64,000 bases of DNA from the NCBI GenBank assembly GCA_016207825.1, contig JACQZI010000007.1, positions 260,697 to 324,696 of the forward strand, read 5' to 3'. The first letter of the stretch is position 1; every line of letters starts with the position of its first letter. The notes under the pieces were generated by a model that saw only the letters and a list, made by a program, of their open reading frames with translations, was not told where the DNA came from and did not search any database. Shown here piece by piece: positions 51,143-60,064 of this stretch. The translations under genes and the position numbers were made by a program. The stretch is from Planctomycetota bacterium (lineage in GTDB: Bacteria > Planctomycetota > MHYJ01 > JACQXL01 > JACQZI01).

Positions 51143-52745
51143 AATAATTGGCTGGCGGCAGTAGTTTATTAAGTGAACTAAAAATACTTAATCCTATCCA
51201 CGCCGCCAGAAACGCCGTGTAAAGCCACATGCATAATATCGGGAACTGGTACCCGTAATCGACGTAAAACGTGACCTTGCTTTCCATAGGGACTTCTCCC
51301 CGCAATACTCCCGAAGCAAGATAACCCAGCCGGCCTTCTACCCTGCCCGATGGATGGATAATCATGGAGTATCCCAACGCGGCGCTTCTCAATATGGCGC
51401 GGCGGGTTTCGATTGCCCGGAATGGAATCATCGCGGCGTGTATCTGGTGTGACCAGCCGCCCCAGCCGGCGGTTTCCAGGGTGGGCAGTATCAGTATCTC
51501 GGCGCCGCGCACGCCGGCAATCCAGCGGGCTATTTTTGTAAAGCCGCCTTCGTAGCAGATGAATATGCCTATCCGACCCAGAGGCGTATCAAAGATGCCC
51601 CATTTATCTCCGGGTTTCACAAGGCTTTCTATACCCTGCACCGGAATGCGCTTGGCGTATTTGCCGATGACCGCGCCGTTCGGGCCCATCAGGACCGCGT
51701 AGTTGTGCCACTGCAATATTTCTCCGTGAACCGGCTCGCGGTTGCCGAAGACCAGATACAGTTTTTTATCCCTGACGAGCGCCTCCAGAAGTCCGCGCTT
51801 TTCCGTATTGTTCAGGGCGTCGTCCAGGTAGGCTTCCGGCCAGACAGCCAGGGTTTCTTTGGTGCTATGCACGGATTGGCCGGTGACGCTTAAAAGTTGG
51901 TTAATCGAGTCGCTCCAGTCCTGGACCACTGCCACCGGGATATATTTTTCTTCAATGGGCCTGTCTGCCGTGTTTGTTTGCGTCACGACGGACGTCGGGG
52001 TAGGCAGGCTGTCACCGTAGTGCCTTTGGTAGCGCGGCAGGTAATCCGGGCGGGTTACCCCGTAAATAAATAGGAAACAAATTACAAGAAGTCCCGTGAC
52101 AAGAGGGAAAAAAGTAATTTTCTTTTTACGGAGCCATTCTAGGACGAACCAGGCGGCCAAGGCATTGACCGTGACGATGATAAACGAGAGCCCGTAAACG
52201 CCGAGGGTATCGCAGAACTGGATAAGTGCCAGGTGCGGAGATTGCGAATAGCCAAGTGCCAGCCAGGGGAATTTGAGGAAATATGTTTCCGAGCGGAAGT
52301 GTTCTATCCCGGTCCAAAAAATGGGCAAGAGGAAAAAGGATTTACCGAGGCCTATGCGGCTTGCCGTCGCCCACGCGGAGGCTGAGAAAAGCGCCAAGTA
52401 AACGGAAAAGATATTGGAGACCAAGAAACCCATAAAGCCGAGGGCGTTGATAAGGAACGATAGTGAAACGGAATAAAAAACTACCCCGCTTATAAGCCCG
52501 CAAAATGCGGCGATACGCGGGGTGGGCGAACTGTAAACTGCAATAAGCAGGGGCACCAAGGCAACCCAGCCGACAAGGCCGTATGATAACGGCGGAAAGG
52601 AAATGAAAAGCAGGATGCCGGATAAAACTGATAGCACATACCTGAACCATCTTGTACGGTATACTAGATAGGGAAGCGTGGGTGTACTTTTCTTATGTTC
52701 TTTAACTATGTGTTTAGGCGCCATTTCTTGCGCTTTATCTTCCAT
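51141..52745 (-). CDS. lnt: Apolipoprotein N-acyltransferase
   Basis: 534 aa. Several membrane helices in the first 210 residues, then a nitrilase domain with Glu in VWPEAYLDDAL, Lys in GKYAKRIPVQG and Cys in GIFICYEGGF, and a last helix. It adds the third acyl chain to lipoproteins such as those at 1, 10208 and 54774. The N-terminal 35 residues, charged (EDKAQEMAPKHIVKEHKK), are an extension before the first helix. No ribosome site; the promoter ends 8 nt upstream. Its stop lies next to the IS end, so the last base pairs touch the insertion. Confidence 0.95.
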   Translation of the reverse strand: MEDKAQEMAPKHIVKEHKKSTPTLPYLVYRTRWFRYVLSVLSGILLFISFPPLSYGLVGWVALVPLLIAVYSSPTPRIAAFCGLISGVVFYSVSLSFLINALGFMGFLVSNIFSVYLALFSASAWATASRIGLGKSFFLLPIFWTGIEHFRSETYFLKFPWLALGYSQSPHLALIQFCDTLGVYGLSFIIVTVNALAAWFVLEWLRKKKITFFPLVTGLLVICFLFIYGVTRPDYLPRYQRHYGDSLPTPTSVVTQTNTADRPIEEKYIPVAVVQDWSDSINQLLSVTGQSVHSTKETLAVWPEAYLDDALNNTEKRGLLEALVRDKKLYLVFGNREPVHGEILQWHNYAVLMGPNGAVIGKYAKRIPVQGIESLVKPGDKWGIFDTPLGRIGIFICYEGGFTKIARWIAGVRGAEILILPTLETAGWGGWSHQIHAAMIPFRAIETRRAILRSAALGYSMIIHPSGRVEGRLGYLASGVLRGEVPMESKVTFYVDYGYQFPILCMWLYTAFLAAWIGLSIFSSLNKLLPPANY

Positions 52746-52753
52746 AAAATACC

Positions 52754-52782
52754 AAGATACTATCTAATGCCGGTTTCTTCAA
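52754..52782 (-). promoter_or_regulatory. Promoter of lnt, leaderless start
   Basis: TTGAAG (52777-52782), 17-nt spacer, TATCTT (52754-52759), 8 nt to the ATG at 52745. Confidence 0.5.
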
Positions 52783-52900
52783 GAAAATAAAGATAGCGGA
52801 ATATGTTTGACTTTATCGGGAATATTTATAAGATATGGTTTTTCTGCCTCTTCGGCAGATTGCCGAACAGGTGATTCAAGAATGATTTGGAGGATTAAAA

Positions 52901-53152
52901 ATGACTGTTCGTATCAGATTAACCAGAATCGGGCGTAAGAATATCCCGTTATTCAGAATCGTCGTGTTGGACAAGAAAACCAAAAGGGATGGCAAATACC
53001 TGGAAAGGCTCGGCGATTACAATCCAAAAGAAGAAGAAGCCAAGAAGGTCAAGATAAACAAAGACCGTCTGCTTTATTGGGTAAAAAACGGCGCACAACC
53101 TACTGAGGCCCTTAAGATTATCTTCAAAAAAGCGAAGATAGCTTTAAAATAA
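52901..53152 (+). CDS. rpsP: 30S ribosomal protein S16
   Basis: 83 aa. TVRIRLTRIGRKNIPLFRIV, VLDKKTKRDGKYLERLGDYN and KDRLLYWVKNGAQPTEALK are standard S16. A TTGGAGG site is 7-8 nt before the ATG. It stands alone without rimM or trmD beside it, which is unusual; the next gene is convergent tilS. Confidence 0.98.
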   Translation: MTVRIRLTRIGRKNIPLFRIVVLDKKTKRDGKYLERLGDYNPKEEEAKKVKINKDRLLYWVKNGAQPTEALKIIFKKAKIALK

Positions 53153-53156
53153 ACAA

Positions 53157-54680
53157 TCACGGCATCATTCGGCACATTATCTTCAGTATCTTTTCCGTGC
53201 GGTTGGTGATTTTCACATCTTCTCCCATGCGGTAACCGACTGCCCAAATAATCTCGTTCCCGCAGGTGATTAAGGGAATCCTTTGGCGCATTTCACGCGT
53301 GACCTTGTAATTGATAAAGAACTTTTTAAGACTCATTGAGCCTTTCATTCCTAGGGGGCGGAATTTATCGCCGGGCGCGCGGAAACGCAGGGAGAGCGGA
53401 TGCTTTAGCTTGTCATAATCAAACAGTTCTTCCATTCCTTCGGCTTTACTAAAGGCCACGGGACAGGATTTCTTTGGACTTTTAATGGGTTTTAAGAAAG
53501 AGGTTTTGATACGTAATCCGTAAACTTTTGCGACAGTTTCGCCTGGTACTTTGAGGGTAAGCGGCTGGATCGTCTCAAGAGTTTCTTCTTTAACCGGATT
53601 TTTAATAAAGCTAAGGTAATCATAACGCCGGCGAATAATAAGGTTGCCGGGTAGGATAATTTCCTTTCCGGATGAGGGATTATCGATAAGTTCCGCCAGG
53701 GCGGAATAATGTGAATGGCTCAGGCGCAGGGGAGCAGCGCCTGATTTTTCCGCTAGGGCAATCAAAACCATTTCTCTAAGTGCCGGATGGAGTTCTTTTA
53801 GGCGGGCAATAGAAACAGAATTCCCCTTGAGGTCTTTCAGCTCTTTCCGGGCGGCGGCTTCAAGGTAATCATAGGCGTCCTGCGCGGAATGCCCAAGGCG
53901 CGCCAGGTGTTTGGTGATATCCTTATTGTATTTTTTAAGGAGCGGCAAAAGTTCGAGCCGGATTTTATTCCTCATGATTTGACGGTTTAAGTTGGTAGAA
54001 TCCATGCAATAAGGTTCTTGTTTTTCTTTGAGATAGGCAATGATTTCATTCCGTTCAATGGTCAATAACGGGCGGATTAATGTTATTTTGGAGTTTGTAT
54101 GAATCGGCCGGGAGGACAGTGTGCCTCTTAACCCGCGCAGACCTGTGCCTTCAAGGATTCTCATGATAACCGTTTCCGCCTGGTCGCCGAGGTTATGAGC
54201 TACCGCTACTTTAGATGTATTTGTTTTGCGGGCGGTGGTTTCAAGGAAACGGTAACGTTCCTGCCTCGCAAGCGCTTCTCCCGTACCTTTGGCATGGGAT
54301 TCCCTATTAATAATCCCGCCTTGGCGGGATGAGCGGGGAAACGAGCGTTTTTTCATCATAGATGGTATTGATATGCGTTTGGTGTAAAGAGTGAATTTAT
54401 GCCTGCGGGCGAATGAACGGACGAATTTCTCGTCACGGAGTGCCTCGCGCCCCCGGATACCATGATTCAGGTGCGCCAGGGCGATGCGCCAGTTTTGCTT
54501 AAACCGCTCGCTTATTTCTTTTAGGATAAGGCTTAAGGCGATTGAATCAGCGCCGCCGGAAACGCCGATCAAGATGCTTTCTCCCTTGTTTAACAGGCGT
54601 CCTTTTCCGCCAAAGGCGGATCCGCTTTCAGCGGAAATCCATTTATATGCTTTGTGCACAATCATCGGTGAAAGGTTCAT
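53157..54680 (-). CDS. tilS: tRNA(Ile)-lysidine synthase, with palindromic-element insertions
   Basis: 507 aa. PP-loop SILIGVSGGADSIALSLIL, LAHLNHGIRGREALRDEKFV, AVAHNLGDQAETVIMRILEG and FRPLGMKGSMSLKKFFINYK (TilS C-terminal domain). It makes lysidine at C34 of the AUA-reading tRNA-Ile2. Two insertions stand out: residues 16-26 (SAESGSAFGGK) are encoded by a double-hairpin element and precede the normal LLNKGESILIG start, and residues about 110-125 (SFPRSSRQGGIINRE) include a TCCCGCC-TT-GGCGGGA palindrome before KGTGEALARQERYRFLE. Both keep the frame. Confidence 0.95.
   Translation of the reverse strand: MNLSPMIVHKAYKWISAESGSAFGGKGRLLNKGESILIGVSGGADSIALSLILKEISERFKQNWRIALAHLNHGIRGREALRDEKFVRSFARRHKFTLYTKRISIPSMMKKRSFPRSSRQGGIINRESHAKGTGEALARQERYRFLETTARKTNTSKVAVAHNLGDQAETVIMRILEGTGLRGLRGTLSSRPIHTNSKITLIRPLLTIERNEIIAYLKEKQEPYCMDSTNLNRQIMRNKIRLELLPLLKKYNKDITKHLARLGHSAQDAYDYLEAAARKELKDLKGNSVSIARLKELHPALREMVLIALAEKSGAAPLRLSHSHYSALAELIDNPSSGKEIILPGNLIIRRRYDYLSFIKNPVKEETLETIQPLTLKVPGETVAKVYGLRIKTSFLKPIKSPKKSCPVAFSKAEGMEELFDYDKLKHPLSLRFRAPGDKFRPLGMKGSMSLKKFFINYKVTREMRQRIPLITCGNEIIWAVGYRMGEDVKITNRTEKILKIMCRMMP
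54314..54329. repeat. Palindrome inside tilS (TCCCGCC-TT-GGCGGGA)
   Basis: A perfect 7-bp stem, in frame in the coding sequence (residues about 118-123). It adds residues in a loop of the PP-loop domain. Confidence 0.7.
54604..54636. repeat. Double-hairpin element inside tilS N-terminus
   Basis: TCCGCC-AAA-GGCGGA joined to TCCGCT-TTC-AGCGGA, with outer TT/AA extension. It encodes residues 15-26 in frame. Same plan as 37679-37707. Confidence 0.75.
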
Positions 54681-54773
54681 ATATAATTATCTTTAACTAA
54701 CATAATATAAAGACGATAATAAAGATAGCGTAACAAATGTCTCCTGAAACGGCAATTTATTTGGTAGAGATTT

Positions 54774-55490
54774 ATGTTTTACCTTAAATACCTATTCGGA
54801 ATAACCCTGTTTGCAGTATTATTGGCAGGGTGTGAAACCGGTCCAGCCGCCTACCCGCCGAATGTGCGTCCGCAGGCGTATAGCCCGGAAGAGGTGAAAC
54901 AGCGGATAGAATATAAAATCAGCGCAAACGATGTGATTGAAGTGTTTGTCTGGAAGAATGAGGATTTATCGCGCGATGTAACGGTTCGTCCGGACGGCAA
55001 GATTTCGCTGCCTTTAATCGGTGAAACGCTGGCTGAAGGAAAAACGCTTGAAGAGCTCGATGACGAACTTACCCGTAAATATGCCGAATACCTGGTTTCC
55101 CCGGATATTTCGCTGGTCGTCAAGAAATTCGCCGAGGAAAAGGTTTTTGCACTTGGCGAGGTGTCCAGGCCGGGTGTTTATACTATTTCCGGGACTTTGT
55201 CTTTGGTTGATTTAGTATCACAAGCCGGCGGATGGACAAAAGCCGCCAAGATAAGCAATGTTTTTATCATCCGCGGAACCGTCGCCAAAGAACCGGATGT
55301 TATTTTAGTAAACATGAAGGAAATCATGCGGGGCAATACGCGCGGGAATGTCGTTTTATACCCCAAAGATATTGTTTATATTCCTTCAACGGTCATATCG
55401 GATGTAGGCAAATTTATTTCGGAATATATCGGTCCGATTTACACAACAGCAACCACAGTTATTGCGGTTGATTATTTCAAAAGGCGCTGA
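54774..55490 (+). CDS. Polysaccharide export lipoprotein (Wza-like, SLBB domain)
   Basis: 238 aa. Lipobox LLAGC with Cys20. Poly-export domain about 48-125 (YKISANDVIEVFVWKNEDLS, TVRPDGKISLPLIGE), then a SLBB domain from about 128 (KVFALGEVSRPGVYTISG, LVDLVSQAGGWTKAAKISN). It lacks the extra domains of E. coli Wza and ends in FISEYIGPIYTTATTVIAVD, a possible short membrane-active helix. It would form the outer-membrane part of an exopolysaccharide exporter with the autokinase at 37808. Its TGA overlaps the obg ATG. Confidence 0.9.
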   Translation: MFYLKYLFGITLFAVLLAGCETGPAAYPPNVRPQAYSPEEVKQRIEYKISANDVIEVFVWKNEDLSRDVTVRPDGKISLPLIGETLAEGKTLEELDDELTRKYAEYLVSPDISLVVKKFAEEKVFALGEVSRPGVYTISGTLSLVDLVSQAGGWTKAAKISNVFIIRGTVAKEPDVILVNMKEIMRGNTRGNVVLYPKDIVYIPSTVISDVGKFISEYIGPIYTTATTVIAVDYFKRR

Positions 55491-56488
55491 TGTTTAAGGA
55501 TGAAGTAACGATTCACGTCAAGGGAGGCGACGGCGGAAACGGATGCATAAGCTTCCACAGGGAAAAATTCATGCCCAAAGGCGGCCCGGATGGCGGCAAC
55601 GGCGGCAAAGGGGGCGATGTTATCATCCGAACCAGTCCGCACCTTAATACATTATATCACCTGACGCATTCACCGCGGTATTTTGCGCAGAACGGCGCTC
55701 CGGGGAGGGGCAATAATTGTTTCGGCAAAAACGGACGCGATGCAATCATAGAAGTCCCGCTCGGAACGGTTATTTCCGATTCGGTTAATCATAATATCAT
55801 CAAAGACCTTAAAGAAAAGGGGGACAGCAGCATCATTGCCAAAGGAGGCAAAGGCGGCCGGGGAAACAGCACCTACGCCACGCCGACCAGGCAGACGCCC
55901 CGGTTTGCACAGTCCGGGGAGGACGGAGAGGAAAAGAAAATCCATCTGGAACTGAAACTGATTGCCGATGTCGGATTAATCGGACTGCCGAATGCCGGGA
56001 AATCAATGCTTTTGAGGCGTATTTCTTCCGCCCAGCCCAAGGTGGCGGACTATCCTTTTACCACTTTGGAGCCGAGTTTGGGAATCGTGCGCGGGCCAGA
56101 CTACCACACCATCGTCGCGGCGGATTTGCCGGGATTGATTGAAGGCGCACACCAGGGCAAAGGCTTGGGAGATAAATTCCTGCGGCATATCGAACGCACA
56201 CGCCTTCTAGCGCATGTGATTGATTTCTCCCAAGATGGTTCGCCTTTGGCCGCTTATAAGACCATCAGGAAAGAGCTTAACGCTTATAGCGCTGTCTTGG
56301 CTAAAAAGCCGGAGGTCATAATTGCAAACAAGATAGATTTGCCGGATGGCGAGAAAAACTACAAGAAATACTCCGGAAAATTCAAAGCAGATGTTTTACC
56401 CATTTCCGCTCTCAAAAAGGCCGGTTTGGAAAAGATGCTCCGGGCGATATTCAAACGCCTGAATGAAGAAGACGAAGACTCTTTCTAA
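55490..56488 (+). CDS. obgE: Obg/CgtA GTPase
   Basis: 332 aa. Gly-rich Obg fold first (GGDGGNGCISFHREKFMPKG and GGNGGKGGDVIIRTSP), then the G domain from about 160: G1 GLPNAGKSMLLRRIS, G2 YPFTTLEPSLGIV, G3 DLPGLIEGAHQGKGLGDKFL, G4 IANKIDLP and G5 ISAL. The residue after GKS is Met where Thr is usual. No C-terminal TGS-like domain. It acts in 50S assembly and stress signalling. It begins inside the stop codon of the export gene (TGATG). Confidence 0.96.
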   Translation: MFKDEVTIHVKGGDGGNGCISFHREKFMPKGGPDGGNGGKGGDVIIRTSPHLNTLYHLTHSPRYFAQNGAPGRGNNCFGKNGRDAIIEVPLGTVISDSVNHNIIKDLKEKGDSSIIAKGGKGGRGNSTYATPTRQTPRFAQSGEDGEEKKIHLELKLIADVGLIGLPNAGKSMLLRRISSAQPKVADYPFTTLEPSLGIVRGPDYHTIVAADLPGLIEGAHQGKGLGDKFLRHIERTRLLAHVIDFSQDGSPLAAYKTIRKELNAYSAVLAKKPEVIIANKIDLPDGEKNYKKYSGKFKADVLPISALKKAGLEKMLRAIFKRLNEEDEDSF

Positions 56489-56548
56489 AAGTGACTCCCG
56501 CTTAATCTCCCGGCGTGATGTAGGGAGAAACAAAGAGGAAGGGGAAGA

Positions 56549-57571
56549 TTAGATTTTATCCGGCAGTTCGTCATGCTCATCCCAGATATCGCCGACGATT
56601 TCTTCCAGTATATCTTCAATCGTAATTACACCGATGAACTTATCCGCCCTATCCTTGACGATGGCCAGGTGAATGTGGCTTTTCTGCATGACTTTCAGTA
56701 TTTCGCTTGTTTTAGCCGTATCAGAAACGACATAGGGTTTCCTTATCAGGTCATGCAAGATAATCAAACCGGTATCGCCGTGGCAGATTACGTTAAGGTA
56801 TTCCTTGGTATATAAAATGCCGATGATGTTATCCGGTTTTCCCTGGTAAACCGGGATGCGCGTGTGATGTTTATTCGTAATCATCGTCAGGATTTCTTCC
56901 TGGGAGGCGTCTATATTCAAAACATCCACTTTTTCTTTCGGGAGCATTACATCCGCAACCGTCTGGTCGGTAAACTTAAAGATATTTTGCAGTATCAGGG
57001 TTTCGTCATCCTTAAGGTGTCCGGCATCTTTTGCCATTTCGACGGTGTAACGCAGTTCGTCTTTGGTTATAAACGGCTTCCTGTATTTAATCTTTATGCC
57101 CAGGAGGAAGGCGAAAAACCTGGTTGTCAGCGAAAAGAACTTGACAAACGGATAAAAGAGGGTGCTGAAAACCCTTAACGGATTAACCGCGGAAAACGCC
57201 GTTTTTTCCCAGAACTGGCTGGCTAATGCTTTGGGCAGGACTTCCCCGAACTGGATGGTCAGGAACGCCATTCCGAACAGCGCAATCAGGTAGCCGTGCT
57301 CCGGGAAGAGCCTGACTGCCAGGATTGTTGCCAGGACGGCGGAAGCTGTGTTGATGATATTGTTACCGACCAGTATGGTGGAAAGGATGGATTCCGGTTT
57401 TTGCATGATATGGTTAAGCCGCTGTGCTTTTTTATTTCCCTGTTTGACCAGCATGACCAGGCGTGTTTTACGGAAGGAAAACAACGCCAGCTCGCTGGCT
57501 GAAAAGAACCCGCTTAAGAAAAGCAGTAAAACAATGCTGATTATTAACGACCAGGTTGGTAAATCAATCAT
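56549..57571 (-). CDS. CNNM/HlyC-CorC type membrane protein with CBS pair
   Basis: 340 aa. DUF21 membrane domain (about 1-185; FLSGFFSASELALFSFRKTR, GNNIINTASAVLATILAVRL) and a CBS pair (about 205-330; DVMLPKEKVDVLNIDASQEE, HTRIPVYQGKPDNIIGILYT, FIGVITIEDILEEIVGDIWD). It lacks the C-terminal CorC_HlyC domain of longer members. Members handle Mg2+ or Co2+ efflux. AAAGGAG lies before the ATG. A degraded double-hairpin element follows upstream at 57584-57610. Confidence 0.92.
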   Translation of the reverse strand: MIDLPTWSLIISIVLLLFLSGFFSASELALFSFRKTRLVMLVKQGNKKAQRLNHIMQKPESILSTILVGNNIINTASAVLATILAVRLFPEHGYLIALFGMAFLTIQFGEVLPKALASQFWEKTAFSAVNPLRVFSTLFYPFVKFFSLTTRFFAFLLGIKIKYRKPFITKDELRYTVEMAKDAGHLKDDETLILQNIFKFTDQTVADVMLPKEKVDVLNIDASQEEILTMITNKHHTRIPVYQGKPDNIIGILYTKEYLNVICHGDTGLIILHDLIRKPYVVSDTAKTSEILKVMQKSHIHLAIVKDRADKFIGVITIEDILEEIVGDIWDEHDELPDKI

Positions 57572-57583
57572 ATAAAACTCCTT

Positions 57584-57610
57584 TCCGCAGGTGGCGGATC
57601 CTCCTTCACC
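57584..57610. repeat. Degraded double-hairpin element
   Basis: TCCGCAGGTGGCGGATCC followed by TCCTTCACCG keeps the layout of the TCCGCC-nnn-GGCGGATCC element with point changes. In the 295-bp gap before the S41 protease gene; the rest of the gap has no gene. Confidence 0.5.
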
Positions 57611-57795
57611 GTAAAATTTCTTGTCACGCTACGACGCTTATTAGGACCTGATTTTCATTAACTTCTTGCGAAGCGTTCAAGCCATATTACAAAATATCGG
57701 TTAAAGATTCAATTAAAGGGAATAAAAAATATTCCGATTTTCCCAAACAAACGCAGGCTGTTTTACGTAGTATTATTGTTCTTGGGGTATTTCTC

Positions 57796-57824
57796 TTGAC
57801 AATTTGTCTTATAACACATAAAAT
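57796..57824 (+). promoter_or_regulatory. Promoter of the S41 protease gene
   Basis: TTGACA (57796-57801), 17-nt spacer, TAAAAT (57819-57824). The leader is about 35 nt and includes GAAGGAG, so this transcript, unlike many here, has a normal ribosome site. Confidence 0.6.
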
Positions 57825-57866
57825 AAATAGTTTGAGGTTCTTAATTGTAAGAAGGAGTTGATTATT

Positions 57867-60062
57867 ATGTTGCAGAAAAAGATAACCATCTGGTCTTTGG
57901 CGCTGTTAGTTTGTTTCTTGTTTACCATGGTGCCTTTTTCATATACCCAGACAGAAAACGCCTCCCAGGTAAAGGATTTGCTGGAAAACCTGCCTAAATA
58001 TGAGGGTGAAGCCTTCTGGGGCAAGGTGTCCGAAATAGAAAGCTTAGGCACTGATATAAAACCGGCGGTTGAATCAGGATTGCAAAACACCAATCCTTTT
58101 ATCCGGCTGGCCTGCGCCAAGATTATTTACGAGCTCGACGGTAAGCCGGAGAGCGTTGTTACCCTGCTTTCCCTCTTAAAAGAGGAAAAATCCAAGGAAA
58201 TCAAAAGGGTTGCCTCGGAGATTCTGGGGACTTCCATTAAGGATGATACCGGATACGGCGATAAAAATAATGTTGCGGAGTCAATCCAGCAATTATTGGA
58301 TATCGTATTGGAGCCGGAGGTTCGCTTAAACTTGAGCCGCGCTTTATATTACACCAAAGGCAAAGGTCACATCCGGGGAATAAGCGAAATAAAAGACCTC
58401 GTAAAAGCGGGCGAAGCCAAAAACGCGAAAGGCGAACTGAAATATCCGGGCCTGCGCGCCGAAGCCGCCTTAACGCTGGCTGAACTGGGCTCTTTTGAAG
58501 AAGTCCGCGATATCATAAAAGAATTGGCCAAAGAACCGGGACAAAACGGCAGGCTCGCACAGGCGTTTCTCGATTATTACCAGCTTTACAAGGATTATAA
58601 CCGGAAATCAGCTGTCCAGAATAAATACGATTATAGTATTCTTGATGAGATGCTTAATATTATCAAGCAGTATTACGTCGATCCAAAAAGATTTGATGTT
58701 GATAAATTGATTACTGAGGCGGCCAAAGGGATTGCCGGCAGCCTGGATAAGTTCTCCGGCTATCAGGACGAAGAGGAGAAAAAATTGGCCGAAGAAGACC
58801 TCAATAAGAGATACGGCGGCATCGGGGCATACGTCAGCATGCGGGATGATTTCCTCACCATTGAAAGACCGATATATTCCGGACCCGCTTACAAGGCGAA
58901 TTTGCGTTCGCTCGATAAAATAACAGAAGTTGAAGGCGTATCAACCAGGGGGAAAAGTATAGAAGAGCTTATTAAGAACCTTAAGGGCGAACCAGGAACC
59001 AAAGTGAATATTAAGGTTTACCGCAAAGGATGGCCGAAGGAAAAGGAATATCAGTTAACCAGGGCGATTATCCAGATTGATACCGCCCGCAGCGTGATAT
59101 TGCCGGGAGATATCGGTTTTCTTTCCATCCTTACCTTCGGGCAGAACACGGCGAAAGAGGTTTGGGAAAACCTGGAAAAACTTAAAAAGGCGAATGTCAA
59201 GGCGATTATCATCGACCTCCGTTTTAACTCAGGCGGGCTTTTAAGTGCCGTTTGCGAGATTGTAGATATGTTCATCGAGAAAGGCAAGGTCATATTAACG
59301 ACCAAGGACAAAGACGGTAACCTGCTGGGTGAGCCTTATGTGACCTTAGATGATAATAAGATAGATTTGCCTGTTTTTGTTTTAGTGAACGACGGTTCGG
59401 CCAGCGCTTCGGAAATACTGGCCGGGGTATTGCAGGATTACGGCAAAGGTAAACTGGTCGGAGGGAAAACCTTCGGCAAGGGGAGCGTTCAGAATTTATG
59501 GCCGTTAAAAAGCACTAATGGGAAGACCGTTTTCCGCATAACTATCGCCAAATATTACCTGCCTTCAGGCAGGTGTATCCATAAGGAAATTAACGGCGAA
59601 GGCGGCTTGTCTCCCGATATAGAAATAGCCCAGCCCGAGCGCGACCCCTGGAAGGATTTTGCTTTTAATAAAGTGATGGAATCGGATATTGTCACAAAAT
59701 ACGTCGAAAACAATTACGGGAAAAACAAAGAGCTTTTCACCCGTTTGGCGGAAGATGATAGTCTTGATTACAACCTCTATCCCGATTTTAATGAGCTATA
59801 CAATTCTCTTAACGAAAAACTGAATATCCACCTTTCCAAGGATGATGTAAGGGGCATAGTTTGGGATTACGTCCGGAAACAGGTTTCGGATGACCGCGGG
59901 GAAGAATTTATCGTTAACCTGGAAGAGGATGTCCAGCTCCAGCGGTCAATCATTGAGGCATTAAACGCATTGAAAATCGCTCCGGAAACGATAAAAAACT
60001 ACAAAAATCTGGCGCATAAATTTGATAAATCGGAAATGCCTCCTAAAGAAACGCCGAAATAA
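57867..60062 (+). CDS. S41 family C-terminal processing protease with HEAT-like N-terminal region
   Basis: 731 aa from the ATG 9 nt after GAAGGAG; a TTG three codons earlier is too close. Signal peptide of about 27 residues, then about 200 residues of HEAT-like helices (DIKPAVESGLQNTNPFIRLA, VRLNLSRALYYTKGKG), a PDZ domain (GGIGAYVSMRDDFLTIERPI), and the peptidase: VNDGSASASEILAGVLQDYG with the nucleophile Ser and GGKTFGKGSVQNLWPL with the Lys. Ends with about 140 extra residues. It cleaves periplasmic proteins at C-terminal tails. HEAT-protease fusions point to protein-protein docking. Confidence 0.93.
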   Translation: MLQKKITIWSLALLVCFLFTMVPFSYTQTENASQVKDLLENLPKYEGEAFWGKVSEIESLGTDIKPAVESGLQNTNPFIRLACAKIIYELDGKPESVVTLLSLLKEEKSKEIKRVASEILGTSIKDDTGYGDKNNVAESIQQLLDIVLEPEVRLNLSRALYYTKGKGHIRGISEIKDLVKAGEAKNAKGELKYPGLRAEAALTLAELGSFEEVRDIIKELAKEPGQNGRLAQAFLDYYQLYKDYNRKSAVQNKYDYSILDEMLNIIKQYYVDPKRFDVDKLITEAAKGIAGSLDKFSGYQDEEEKKLAEEDLNKRYGGIGAYVSMRDDFLTIERPIYSGPAYKANLRSLDKITEVEGVSTRGKSIEELIKNLKGEPGTKVNIKVYRKGWPKEKEYQLTRAIIQIDTARSVILPGDIGFLSILTFGQNTAKEVWENLEKLKKANVKAIIIDLRFNSGGLLSAVCEIVDMFIEKGKVILTTKDKDGNLLGEPYVTLDDNKIDLPVFVLVNDGSASASEILAGVLQDYGKGKLVGGKTFGKGSVQNLWPLKSTNGKTVFRITIAKYYLPSGRCIHKEINGEGGLSPDIEIAQPERDPWKDFAFNKVMESDIVTKYVENNYGKNKELFTRLAEDDSLDYNLYPDFNELYNSLNEKLNIHLSKDDVRGIVWDYVRKQVSDDRGEEFIVNLEEDVQLQRSIIEALNALKIAPETIKNYKNLAHKFDKSEMPPKETPK

Positions 60063-60064
60063 TC

